Assembly (NCBI RefSeq): GCF_025751435.1 | Contig: NZ_JAOWKY010000001.1 | Span: 356,001-420,000 of the forward strand | Length of the DNA: 64,000 bases | Source of the DNA: Albidovulum marisflavi | GTDB lineage: Bacteria; Pseudomonadota; Alphaproteobacteria; Rhodobacterales; Rhodobacteraceae | Direction of reading: 5' to 3' | Part shown: positions 38,477 through 46,050 of the stretch, in pieces | How the letters are laid out: the number at the start of each line of letters is the position of its first letter | How positions within the stretch are numbered: position 1 is the first letter of the stretch | Notes under the pieces: model-generated | Told to the model about the DNA's origin: nothing | The model's input: only the letters and a program-made list of their open reading frames with translations | Database searches by the model: none | Made by a program: the position numbers and the translations under genes

Positions 38477-39046
38477 ATGTCTGCTGCAAATGCCAAGACC
38501 TTCATAACGGTTATCGCCATCGCCGCCCTGATGAGCGGCCCCCTTGCCCCTGTCGCATCAGTTGCAGGCTTTGGCGCCGCTTACGCCAAGAATGACGGTG
38601 GTAACGGTGGCGGCAACGGTGGCGGCAACGGTGGCGGCAACGGGAACGGCAATGGTGGAAACAGTGGCAACGCCGGCAACAACGGCAAGGCCAAGGGCAA
38701 GGCCAAGGCCGCCGCAGTCCAATCGATCAAGATTTCGGTGAACGCGAACTATGGTTTGCTTGCGTCCGAGCTGAAGGCGCTTGAATCCATCATGGCGGAT
38801 GTGAACGCGATCAAGCGTGCCAGCGCGCGTAGCCAGGTCGGCCGCTATCGCGAGTACCTCGCGGCGGCGGAGGCGACGATCGACGCGCAGAATGCCTATG
38901 GCGCAAGTGGCTCGGCTGCCGATCTGGAAACCCTGAACGCAGCGATCAAGACAGAGGCCAAGGCACTGGCGGCCGCAGCCAATGGACGGAAGCTGTCTGC
39001 AGAGGCCGTGGAACTGATCCGCAGCGTTCTGGGCATCGGTGCCTGA
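38477..39046 (+). CDS. Exported Gly/Asn-rich protein of unknown function
   Basis: 189 aa. It has a signal peptide (TFITVIAIAALMSGPLAPVA, cleavage near AYAK), then a low-complexity Gly/Asn-rich region at about 41-75 (GGNGGGNGG repeats), a short Lys/Ala basic stretch (KAKGKAKAAA), and a helical, Ala-rich C-terminal domain. The tail resembles helical bundles of surface or matrix proteins, but I do not recognise a family. ATG 38477 (MSAANAKTF) is preferred over 38441 because of the signal-peptide layout. Adjacent to ilvA and argG with no clear link. Confidence 0.7.
   Translation: MSAANAKTFITVIAIAALMSGPLAPVASVAGFGAAYAKNDGGNGGGNGGGNGGGNGNGNGGNSGNAGNNGKAKGKAKAAAVQSIKISVNANYGLLASELKALESIMADVNAIKRASARSQVGRYREYLAAAEATIDAQNAYGASGSAADLETLNAAIKTEAKALAAAANGRKLSAEAVELIRSVLGIGA
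38606..38641 (+). repeat. Three perfect 12-bp repeats in the Gly/Asn-rich gene
   Basis: GGTGGCGGCAAC three times in a row, encoding G-G-G-N units. A polymorphism hotspot by slippage is possible. Confidence 0.85.
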
Positions 39047-39141
39047 CGCTACTTTGGATTTCCGCTGCCCTCCGCCCTTGCCCGGCACGGCGAAACCCAA
39101 TAAACGGCAGCCGAATTGACGTCATGCAATGAGGCCGCCCC

Positions 39142-40368
39142 ATGTCTGCCCCGAAGAAAGTCGTCCTTGCCTATTCCGGCGGTCTCGATACCTCGATCAT
39201 CCTGAAATGGCTTCAGACCGAATACGGCTGCGAGGTCGTGACCTTCACCGCCGATCTGGGTCAAGGTGAAGAACTGGATCCCGCCCGCAAGAAGGCGGAG
39301 CTTCTTGGGATCAAGCCAGAGAACATCTACATTGAGGATGTGCGCGAAGAATTCGTACGCGACTTCGTGTTCCCGATGTTCCGCGCCAACGCGCTTTACG
39401 AAGGGCTCTATCTTCTTGGCACCTCGATCGCTCGCCCGCTGATCTCCAAGCGATTGGTCGAAATCGCTGCCGAAACCGGCGCGGACGCCGTGGCACATGG
39501 TGCGACGGGCAAAGGCAACGACCAGGTCCGGTTCGAACTTTCGGCCTATGCGCTGAACCCGCATATCAAGGTCATCGCACCCTGGCGGGAATGGGACCTG
39601 ACCAGCCGCACCAAGCTGCTGGAATTCGCCGAGGCGAACCAGATCCCGATCGCCAAGGACAAGCGCGGAGATGCGCCGTTCTCGGTCGACGCGAACCTTT
39701 TGCACACATCCTCCGAAGGCAAGGTTCTGGAAAACCCGGCCGAAGAGGCGCCCGAATACGTGCTTCAGCGCATCACGCGCCCCGAAGACGCGCCGAACGA
39801 GCCCGAGTTCGTCGAGATCACCTTTGAAAAGGGTGATGCCGTCGCGATCAATGGCGCGGCGATGAGCCCCGCGACGATCCTGACGAAGTTGAACGAACTG
39901 GGCGGCAAGCACGGCGTCGGCATCCTCGACCTCGTGGAAAACCGCTTCGTCGGCATGAAGTCGCGCGGCGTTTATGAAACGCCTGGCGGCACGATCCTGC
40001 TCGAGGCACATCGCGGGATAGAGCAGATCACCCTGGACGCTGGCGCGGGCCACCTGAAGGATTCGATCATGCCCCGCTACGCCGAGCTGATCTACAACGG
40101 CTTCTGGTTCAGCCCCGAGCGCGAGATGCTTCAGGCGCTGATCGACAAGAGTCAGGAACACGTCAGCGGCACCGTGCGCGTGAAGCTTTACAAGGGATCG
40201 GCCCGCACCGTCGCGCGCTGGTCGGACCATTCGCTTTACAGCGAAAAGCACGTGACCTTCGAAGAGGACGCCGGCGCCTATGACCAGAAGGATGCCGCAG
40301 GCTTCATCCGCCTGAACGCGCTGCGTCTGAAGCTGATCGCCACGCGGAACGAGCGGGTCAAGGGCTGA
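39142..40368 (+). CDS. argG: Argininosuccinate synthase
   Basis: 408 aa. The ATP-pyrophosphatase loop [15 protein letters not shown] is at the N terminus, with [11 protein letters not shown] and [16 protein letters not shown] following. It joins citrulline and aspartate to make argininosuccinate. Length and signatures are standard. Together with argJ at 10 kb it shows that arginine genes are scattered on this chromosome. It converges on arfB. Confidence 0.97.
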   Translation: MSAPKKVVLAYSGGLDTSIILKWLQTEYGCEVVTFTADLGQGEELDPARKKAELLGIKPENIYIEDVREEFVRDFVFPMFRANALYEGLYLLGTSIARPLISKRLVEIAAETGADAVAHGATGKGNDQVRFELSAYALNPHIKVIAPWREWDLTSRTKLLEFAEANQIPIAKDKRGDAPFSVDANLLHTSSEGKVLENPAEEAPEYVLQRITRPEDAPNEPEFVEITFEKGDAVAINGAAMSPATILTKLNELGGKHGVGILDLVENRFVGMKSRGVYETPGGTILLEAHRGIEQITLDAGAGHLKDSIMPRYAELIYNGFWFSPEREMLQALIDKSQEHVSGTVRVKLYKGSARTVARWSDHSLYSEKHVTFEEDAGAYDQKDAAGFIRLNALRLKLIATRNERVKG

Positions 40369-40385
40369 AGCCCGCCGCTTGTGGA

Positions 40386-40805
40386 CTAATCGTCGTCGAC
40401 CTTGCCACGCAGCGCCTTTACGGCGCTGCGTTCTGCTTTCGCCTGTAGCCTGCGGCGCTGGCTACCAAGCGTGGGCTTCGTCGCAATACGCCGTTTGGGC
40501 GCGACCAGGGCCTTGCGGATCAACTCGACCAATCTTTCCCGCGCCAGTTCCCGGTTCTGCGCCTGGCTCCTGCTTTCTTCCGCGCGAATGACGATCGCGC
40601 CGCTGTCGGTCCAGCGACGACCAGCCAGCCGTTTGAGCCGCGCCTTGACCGCGTCCGTCAAATGCGGGCTGCGTTCGGCCTCGAACCGCAGGTCGACCGC
40701 CGTTGAAACCTTGTTGACGTTCTGTCCGCCGGGGCCGGATGCACGGCTGAAGCTTTCGCTCAGTTCCCAGTCGGCGATGGTGATGGTGTCCGTGATCCAA
40801 AGCAT
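40386..40805 (-). CDS. arfB: Alternative ribosome-rescue factor ArfB (peptidyl-tRNA hydrolase)
   Basis: 139 aa. The catalytic GGQ motif lies in SRASGPGGQNVNKV, followed by a basic C-terminal tail (PTLGSQRRRLQAKAERSAVK) that enters the mRNA channel of stalled ribosomes. ArfB frees peptides from non-stop complexes when trans-translation is limiting. ATG 40805 is used; the frame stays open upstream to 41042, across a terminator hairpin. A tiny SD-led reading frame and terminator lie upstream (finding). It converges on argG. Confidence 0.92.
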   Translation of the reverse strand: MLWITDTITIADWELSESFSRASGPGGQNVNKVSTAVDLRFEAERSPHLTDAVKARLKRLAGRRWTDSGAIVIRAEESRSQAQNRELARERLVELIRKALVAPKRRIATKPTLGSQRRRLQAKAERSAVKALRGKVDDD

Positions 40806-40900
40806 GGGGGTTACTTGCGCCTGGGGCTGGGTCTGGTCAAGGGTCGCGGTCCGGCGCCGCAACAGGGCAGCTTGTTCCTTGAACGGGTTTTCGGGAACGG

Positions 40901-40928
40901 AAAGGGCCGTTCCGATTTGGAACGGCCC
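40901..40928 (-). terminator. Intrinsic terminator upstream of arfB
   Basis: GGGCCGTTCC and GGAACGGCCC pair around AAATC on the minus strand (40904-40928), followed by TTTCC. The T-run is short. It lies between the tiny reading frame and arfB. Confidence 0.7.
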
Positions 40929-41010
40929 TCCGAGATCTAAGGAGATGGACCAGTTAGGGTGCCGGGGTTCGGCTTGGCCCAGTCGTGAGTTGAAACCCTC
41001 GGGATTGCCC

Positions 41011-41067
41011 TCAGGCCACGGCCCCTCCGACTGTCCTGACACCTCTCTCCAATATCACTCTAGACAC
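41011..41067 (-). CDS. Tiny reading frame (18 codons) with extreme Shine-Dalgarno, possible leader peptide
   Basis: A GTG at 41067 starts MSRVILERGVRTVGGAVA and ends at a TGA at 41011. It stands 1 nt after a sequence complementary to the 3' end of 16S rRNA (41069-41082). The peptide has no run of a regulatory amino acid. The transcript would continue about 85 nt to the terminator at 40904-40928. A second GTG frame (41042) overlaps it and stays open into arfB. Whether either frame is translated is unknown. Confidence 0.4.
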   Translation of the reverse strand: MSRVILERGVRTVGGAVA

Positions 41068-41068
41068 T

Positions 41069-41082
41069 GGATCACCTCCTTT
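41069..41082 (-). promoter_or_regulatory. Near-perfect anti-16S Shine-Dalgarno sequence
   Basis: AAAGGAGGTGATCC on the minus strand matches the complement of the 16S rRNA 3' end over 14 nt, far longer than needed for initiation. A TTGACA (41126-41131 region, minus strand) lies upstream without a good -10. A single DnaA-like box TTATCCACA (41096-41104) lies between. Confidence 0.8.
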
Positions 41083-41137
41083 CGCTGGGTTGCCGTTATC
41101 CACAGGCTGCCACAGATTTTGTGTTTGTCAAAACTTT

Positions 41138-41761
41138 TCACGCAACCCGTGTGGTCAATTTCCCGACAATCAGTCGGAATGGCACCAATGCAACACCGGC
41201 CAGGAACAATTTCACGAACCAGTCCGCGAAACCCAGTGAGACCCATAGCGGAACCATCGGGCCGACGCCGAGAAGCGGCAAGGACTCGCCCGCCCAGCTG
41301 ACATCGTTCGCAGGCTCGATGAAGGTCAGGGCGCCCGAAAATGCGATGGTGAAGAACAGCGCCGTGTCCAGCGAGGACCCGACCAGCGTCGATACGAGCG
41401 GCGCGCGCCACCAGCTGCCCTGCCGGAGCCGGTTGAAGACGCTGATGTCCAGAAGCTGCGCGGCCAGGAAGGCGACGCCGGAACCGATGGCGATCCTGAG
41501 AGTGACGAGGGGCCCGAACTCGCCCATGATCTGACTGCCGATCAGCGAACAGATCACGCCGACCACGAAACCGGCGACCACGACCTTGCGCGCCGCGGGG
41601 GCGCCGTGCAGGCGGTTCGTCAGGTCGGTTACCAGGAAGGCGAAGGGATAGGTGAATGCGCCCCAGGTCAGCCACTGGCCGAACAGAAACTGCACGAGGA
41701 TGTTCGAGGCCACGACGATGGCGGCCATGGCAAGAATGCCGGGGATCAGATTACGGGTCAT
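41138..41761 (-). CDS. VUT-family (YhhQ-like) queuosine-precursor transporter
   Basis: 207 aa with six hydrophobic segments; TYPFAFLVTDLTNRLHG and FIEPANDVSWAGESLPLLG are typical of YhhQ/PF02592 proteins. E. coli YhhQ imports preQ0/preQ1 for queuosine in tRNA. The substrate here is inferred from the family. It ends just before the Shine-Dalgarno locus. Confidence 0.88.
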   Translation of the reverse strand: MTRNLIPGILAMAAIVVASNILVQFLFGQWLTWGAFTYPFAFLVTDLTNRLHGAPAARKVVVAGFVVGVICSLIGSQIMGEFGPLVTLRIAIGSGVAFLAAQLLDISVFNRLRQGSWWRAPLVSTLVGSSLDTALFFTIAFSGALTFIEPANDVSWAGESLPLLGVGPMVPLWVSLGFADWFVKLFLAGVALVPFRLIVGKLTTRVA

Positions 41762-41851
41762 GATGTATCCGTTTTTTACAAGGTCGCGGAGACTTGGCCC
41801 CGGACCATCCGGGACGGGCGCGCTTTAGTTGCCCGCGTCTTCCCGGTCAAG

Positions 41852-42748
41852 TCATTCCGTAACCCGCAGGTCCACGATCTCGGTGCGCTGGAGGCGCAGG
41901 AAATTGTCGTCCGAGATCAGCGTAAGCCGCGTCGCGCCGGTTTCGTCCTGCCAGGTCGCCAGACCTTCCAGGTTGTCGAATTCGCCCGCGCGGGTTTCGA
42001 AAAGCACCGCGGCAGAGGACAGACCCGCCTCTGTGGCCTCGAACCGCAGGACCCGCGTCATGAAGCCGATGAAGGGCCAGAAGTCACGCTCCAGCAGGTA
42101 GAGCCGACCGTCGGGGCCGAAATCTGCGCCAACCGGATGCCAGGTGCCCGTCCGCGCCAGCCGCAGCGCCGGCAGCCAGTCGCCATCCCGGAATCGCAGG
42201 ACGTCGTGCGCCCCGGATGTGGCGCTCTCGGACACGGCCCAGAGCGTTCCGTCCGGTCCTGCGGCCAGCGCCTCCGTGCCCTGATTGCCACGCCAACCGC
42301 GCGAAATCGCAGGTGCCAAGGCAACCGATGCTGCGGCGTCGTGAATCGGCCAAAAGGACAGGCGGTGTTCCTGCTCGAAGCTGACGACGATCGTGCCATC
42401 GGGCAGCGTGGCCAAGCCTTCGGAGTCGACGAGCTTACCCGGCGGCGGGCCATCGGCTTCGTCAAGCAGCGGGGTTGTCCGGTCGACCGTGGCGCCGATC
42501 ACCACCCCGCCCGCGTTCCTTTCGAACCGTCCCGCAAAAAGACGCCCCCTGTCCGATGCGGTGAAAAAGCCTAACCCGTCGGGCGTGAGTTCCAGCGAAG
42601 ACAGTCCGCCAAGATCCGGGTCACCCTGCGACCAGACGAAGGACCCCAGCACTTCTGCGACCGGCGCTGCCAGCACGGGCGCTGCCAGCACGGGCGCGAT
42701 CAGGACCGCCTGCGCGACGCTCAGTCCGAGGACAGCACGACGGAACAT
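41852..42748 (-). CDS. Exported phytase-like esterase (beta-propeller)
   Basis: 298 aa. A signal peptide containing a duplicated APVLA stretch is followed by a beta-propeller-like protein with GGLSSLELTPDG, LVDSEGLATLPDG, GTEALAAGPDG and FDNLEGLATW. This is the esterase-like activity of phytase family layout. The catalytic residues are not firmly identifiable. The start codon lies inside mepA (28-nt overlap), so translation is coupled. It would act in the periplasm. Confidence 0.8.
   Translation of the reverse strand: MFRRAVLGLSVAQAVLIAPVLAAPVLAAPVAEVLGSFVWSQGDPDLGGLSSLELTPDGLGFFTASDRGRLFAGRFERNAGGVVIGATVDRTTPLLDEADGPPPGKLVDSEGLATLPDGTIVVSFEQEHRLSFWPIHDAAASVALAPAISRGWRGNQGTEALAAGPDGTLWAVSESATSGAHDVLRFRDGDWLPALRLARTGTWHPVGADFGPDGRLYLLERDFWPFIGFMTRVLRFEATEAGLSSAAVLFETRAGEFDNLEGLATWQDETGATRLTLISDDNFLRLQRTEIVDLRVTE
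42663..42692. repeat. 15-bp tandem duplication in a signal peptide
   Basis: GGCGCTGCCAGCACG occurs twice in perfect tandem and encodes an APVLA duplication in the hydrophobic core of the esterase-like protein's signal peptide. A recent in-frame slippage event is likely. Confidence 0.8.
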
Positions 42749-43614
42749 TGTCTGGGCAGATCCGACATGGTGTATTCGCGGGCCGTCTTCTTGCGCTTGC
42801 CCTTCGGCTTCGCCTTCTTGGGGGGGTTCTTCAGTTCTTCCAGATAGGTCGTCACCCACCAGTTCAGGGTTTCGTCGCAGCCGTCGCCCCCCTTTGAAAG
42901 TTCGGCGACGGTGGGCCGCTGGGTTTCGCAGTTGCGCGCTCCCCTTGGACATTTCAGGCGGACGTGAAAATGGCTGTCATGTCCGTAAAGCGGCCGGATC
43001 CTCTGCAGCCAGCGCTTGTCGGCCTTTGTCGCCGTTCGGCAAAGTTCTATCTTGATCGCTGCGGCGACAAAGATGCGGTCGACCCTGGGATCAGAGGCAG
43101 CGATCTTCAGCAAGGCCGCGTGCGCAGCCGTCCAGTTTCCGTTGATCCGTGTCTGATCGCTGGTCCTGACCGAAACCGAACTGACTTTTTCGCGGTCCGT
43201 CACGCTGAGGTTCAGGCGGGAAGGTGGCAGCAGCCAGATGTCGGCATCCAGACCGATCTGGTGGCTTGAGTGCCCCGAGGTCATCGGCCCCCCGCGCGGT
43301 TGTGACATGTCCCCGATGTAGAGCCCCGGCCATCCAACCGACTGCGCCTTGCGCGACAGGTCGACCAGGTATTCGACCAGTTCCGGCTGGCCCCAGTTCC
43401 TGTTGCGCGAAAGCCGCATCGCCTGCCACGTCGGCCCGCTTTCCGGCAGTTGGACCATGCCCGCGCCGCATCCCTTGGCGTAGGAGCCGATGGGTTCGGA
43501 TGGCTGGGCGGAGGCGGCGCGCTTCGCTCCGAAAAGCTGGTTGGCAAGCTGTTCGGCGCCTGCCGGCACGGCGGCAAACAGGGAAATCAGCAAAAGGGCG
43601 ATGCGAAATGTCAT
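42721..43614 (-). CDS. mepA: Penicillin-insensitive murein endopeptidase MepA
   Basis: 297 aa. A signal peptide (RIALLLISLFAAVPAGAE) is followed by the LAS-metalloprotease motifs HSSHQIGLDADIW (zinc His and Asp) and the late HFHVRLKCP. Paired cysteines as in E. coli MepA are present. It cuts the D-Ala to meso-DAP crosslinks in peptidoglycan. The C-terminal Lys/Pro-rich segment (NPPKKAKPKGKRKKT) is longer than in E. coli. It overlaps the MFS gene by 4 nt. Confidence 0.93.
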   Translation of the reverse strand: MTFRIALLLISLFAAVPAGAEQLANQLFGAKRAASAQPSEPIGSYAKGCGAGMVQLPESGPTWQAMRLSRNRNWGQPELVEYLVDLSRKAQSVGWPGLYIGDMSQPRGGPMTSGHSSHQIGLDADIWLLPPSRLNLSVTDREKVSSVSVRTSDQTRINGNWTAAHAALLKIAASDPRVDRIFVAAAIKIELCRTATKADKRWLQRIRPLYGHDSHFHVRLKCPRGARNCETQRPTVAELSKGGDGCDETLNWWVTTYLEELKNPPKKAKPKGKRKKTAREYTMSDLPRQCSVVLSSD

Positions 43615-44966
43615 TGGTCACCTCTCGGTCGGACCCAGATCAGAAGAAACAACCCAAGCGCAAGCAGCGGGATCAGCGGTGCGATCCCCAGCCGCGCGCT
43701 GCCTGTCGCCGTGGTCGCGGCCGCCACCATCGCCGGAGCCAGGAACGACGTCGCCTTGCCCGACAGACCATAAAGCCCAAAGGCTTCCGCAGCGCGGTCG
43801 GGGTCGGCATGAAGGACCATGAGCGTCCGGCTTGATGCCTGCAGCACGCCGCCAGCCGCTCCGATCAGCGCGCCGCAAAGGTAGAAGATCTGGTCGGGCA
43901 GGGATGACCCTTCGGTCAGCGCGATCCCGAAGACCGCGTCGCGCGACAGCCCCATCAGGGTCGCACAGACCAGGATCAGAATCAGGATGCAGCCGATGAT
44001 CACGGGCTTCGGACCGACGAGGCGATCAAGCCGCCCACCTGCCCAGCAGGCCACCGCCGCCGTGATAGCGGCGATGATGCCGAATGTGCCGCTTTGGACG
44101 ACGCCCCAACCGAGCACGTTCGAGGCAAAGGCGCCGCCCAGCCCATAGATCGCGTTCAGCGCGTCACGATAGAACATCGAGGACGCCAGATACGCCGCCA
44201 GGCTCTTGCGCTGCGGCAGGGCCTTCAGACTTGCCCACAGACGGCCAAGTGCGCGCGTGGCGGCATGTGCCGCCGGTCGCGCGGGCTCTGCAACCCACAG
44301 GAAGAACGGGATCATGAACAGGACGTACCAGATCGCGGTGAAGGGGCCGACAGCACGTGTCCCTTCGCGCGCGGCGGGGTCAAGCCCGAGGACCGGCTCG
44401 ATTCCGGCGAAGGTTCGCCCTGTCGCGGCGGTTTCCGCGAACAGCAGAAGCATCACGAACAGCGCCAGAACGCCGCCCGCATAGCCAAAGGCAAAGCCGG
44501 ATCCGGAAACCCTGCCCAGTTCCTCCTTCACGGCGAGCTGCGGCATCAGGGCGTTGGTGAAGATGGTTGCGAATTCCATCGCGATCAGGCCAAGGCCGAA
44601 GAACACGAGCGGCCAGAAGATGCCTCCACCCGGCAGCGTCCACCACAGCGCGAAGGCGCCCGCAACGTAAAGGACGGAGAACCCGCGGATCCAGCCCATC
44701 CGGTTGCCGCTGCCGTCCGCAACCGCGCCAAGGACAGGCGCGAGAACCGCGATGAAAAGCCCCGTCACCGTCAGACCGGCCGACCAGTAGGCCTGGGCCT
44801 GGGCCGCGGCGGCTTCGGGTCCGGCGCCTGAAGCGGCGAAGTGTGCGCGTGCAACCTCGGCGAAGTACGGGGCGAAGATGAACGTCAGCAGAAGTGTGCT
44901 GTACGGCTGGCTGGCCCAGTCGAAAAAGAACCAGCCCCAGATGCGTTTCCGTGCCGAAACGGCCAT
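43611..44966 (-). CDS. MFS transporter, UMF1/Atg22 type
   Basis: 451 aa with twelve hydrophobic segments. The start WGWFFFDWASQPYSTLLLTF and the loop GAVADGSGNRM are typical of the UMF1 family, related to vacuolar amino-acid effluxers. The substrate is not known in bacteria. It is the first gene of the MFS-mepA-esterase run. Confidence 0.87.
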   Translation of the reverse strand: MAVSARKRIWGWFFFDWASQPYSTLLLTFIFAPYFAEVARAHFAASGAGPEAAAAQAQAYWSAGLTVTGLFIAVLAPVLGAVADGSGNRMGWIRGFSVLYVAGAFALWWTLPGGGIFWPLVFFGLGLIAMEFATIFTNALMPQLAVKEELGRVSGSGFAFGYAGGVLALFVMLLLFAETAATGRTFAGIEPVLGLDPAAREGTRAVGPFTAIWYVLFMIPFFLWVAEPARPAAHAATRALGRLWASLKALPQRKSLAAYLASSMFYRDALNAIYGLGGAFASNVLGWGVVQSGTFGIIAAITAAVACWAGGRLDRLVGPKPVIIGCILILILVCATLMGLSRDAVFGIALTEGSSLPDQIFYLCGALIGAAGGVLQASSRTLMVLHADPDRAAEAFGLYGLSGKATSFLAPAMVAAATTATGSARLGIAPLIPLLALGLFLLIWVRPRGDQ

Positions 44967-45030
44967 GCCCGCTGCGCCCCTAGCTGTTTTTCCCGATCAA
45001 GCCTGAAAAGGCCAAGGGGTGCAAGGCGGC

Positions 45031-45561
45031 TCAGCGCTTCGGCGGCCAGGGGCGCAGCGCATCGGCGGCGATCCAGGCCCTGACCCACTCCGGCAGGTCG
45101 GGGCTGTGCGTGTCGCGGCCCATCGCGCCCAGCACCGTTGACGGTGGCACGATCCCTTCGCCGGATGTGATGGCGGAACGCAGAAGCATGTGACTGGTGC
45201 ACTCACCGTTCCGCCACATGCTTTGTTCGATGTAGAAGAAGCGGTGATCCCAGCCAATGCAGCGGCTGCGCATCTCGATCCGCTGGCAGGCGCGGACGCG
45301 GCGGCGATATCGCAATGTGTTGCCCGCGACGGTGATGCCCCATCCCTTGGCCCGAAGGGCGGATATCAGCCCGGTGCGGATCGCCATCGGCAGGCGGCCA
45401 AGGTCATACATCGTCAGCGTGCGGCCATTGTTGAGTTCAACCCACGGATCCAGGTCCCAGGGCCAGCAGATGTGATGCGAAACGTGGGTATCGGTCAGGT
45501 CCAAAGGGGTCGCGCGGCGCGCACGGAAACTTTCCTTGAACATGCGGACGAAGGGATACAT
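45031..45561 (-). CDS. Acyl-CoA thioesterase-like (hotdog fold) protein
   Basis: 176 aa. It resembles the 4HBT_2 hotdog family (VELNNGRTLTMYDLGRLPM is the usual N-terminal signature). The family hydrolyses acyl-CoA or ACP thioesters. The C-terminal extension (IPPSTVLGAMGRDTHSP-like) is characteristic of an uncharacterised proteobacterial branch. GGAG lies upstream of ATG 45561. The substrate is unknown. Confidence 0.8.
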   Translation of the reverse strand: MYPFVRMFKESFRARRATPLDLTDTHVSHHICWPWDLDPWVELNNGRTLTMYDLGRLPMAIRTGLISALRAKGWGITVAGNTLRYRRRVRACQRIEMRSRCIGWDHRFFYIEQSMWRNGECTSHMLLRSAITSGEGIVPPSTVLGAMGRDTHSPDLPEWVRAWIAADALRPWPPKR

Positions 45562-45694
45562 GGCGGCTCCGGACAGGGTTTGGCCGCATCGGGGCCCCAA
45601 GCACCGCCAAGGTCAACAGCGACGTTGCGTTAGATGGTTGCGCGCCGCGGGGCGACCGCTTACCTCTGGTCCGACCTGATTTGCCGGAGGCCCG

Positions 45695-45988
45695 ATGAAG
45701 TCGTTGTTTGACATCCTGATGCTGATCCTCGACGTGGTTTGGTTCGTCATGATCGCGCATATCATCATGTCCTGGCTGATCAGCTTCCAGGTCCTGAACA
45801 CGCGCCAGACGCTGGTTGCCCAGATCTGGTTCGGACTGAACCGCATGCTGGAGCCCATCTATGCCCCGATCCGGCGATTCCTGCCGCAGACGCCGGGGCT
45901 TGACCTTGCGCCTCTGGTCGCATTCCTTGCCCTGATCGCATTGCGCATCGTGCTGCAGAACAACGCGGGCTTCTTCTACGGCTACTGA
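45695..45988 (+). CDS. yggT: YggT-family membrane protein
   Basis: 97 aa with two transmembrane segments (VVWFVMIAHIIMSWLI, ALIALRIVLQ) and the RMLEPIYAPIRRFLPQ motif of YggT proteins. The family is linked to osmotic or potassium homeostasis and to division-site assembly, but its activity is unclear. It is followed after 62 nt by recQ. Confidence 0.9.
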   Translation: MKSLFDILMLILDVVWFVMIAHIIMSWLISFQVLNTRQTLVAQIWFGLNRMLEPIYAPIRRFLPQTPGLDLAPLVAFLALIALRIVLQNNAGFFYGY

Positions 45989-46050
45989 GCCTTGCTTCGT
46001 CCAGCCCTTCGTGAAAGATTCGGGGGCAACGAGCAGAGACAAGATCAACG

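Larger units (their letters stand above)
40806..41137 (-). other. Gap of 332 nt between the VUT-family gene and arfB
   Basis: It holds the Shine-Dalgarno site, the 18-codon frame, the terminator hairpin and a lone DnaA-like box described here. I saw no other gene, tRNA or repeat. Confidence 0.7.

Noticed and set aside
40366..40385. Small hairpin at the argG/arfB junction as a terminator
   Set aside because: Only 4 bp and no T-run.
41096..41104. TTATCCACA, a perfect DnaA box, as a replication origin
   Set aside because: Only one box is seen; there is no AT-rich region or box cluster, so it is no origin. It is noted only as part of the arfB upstream locus.
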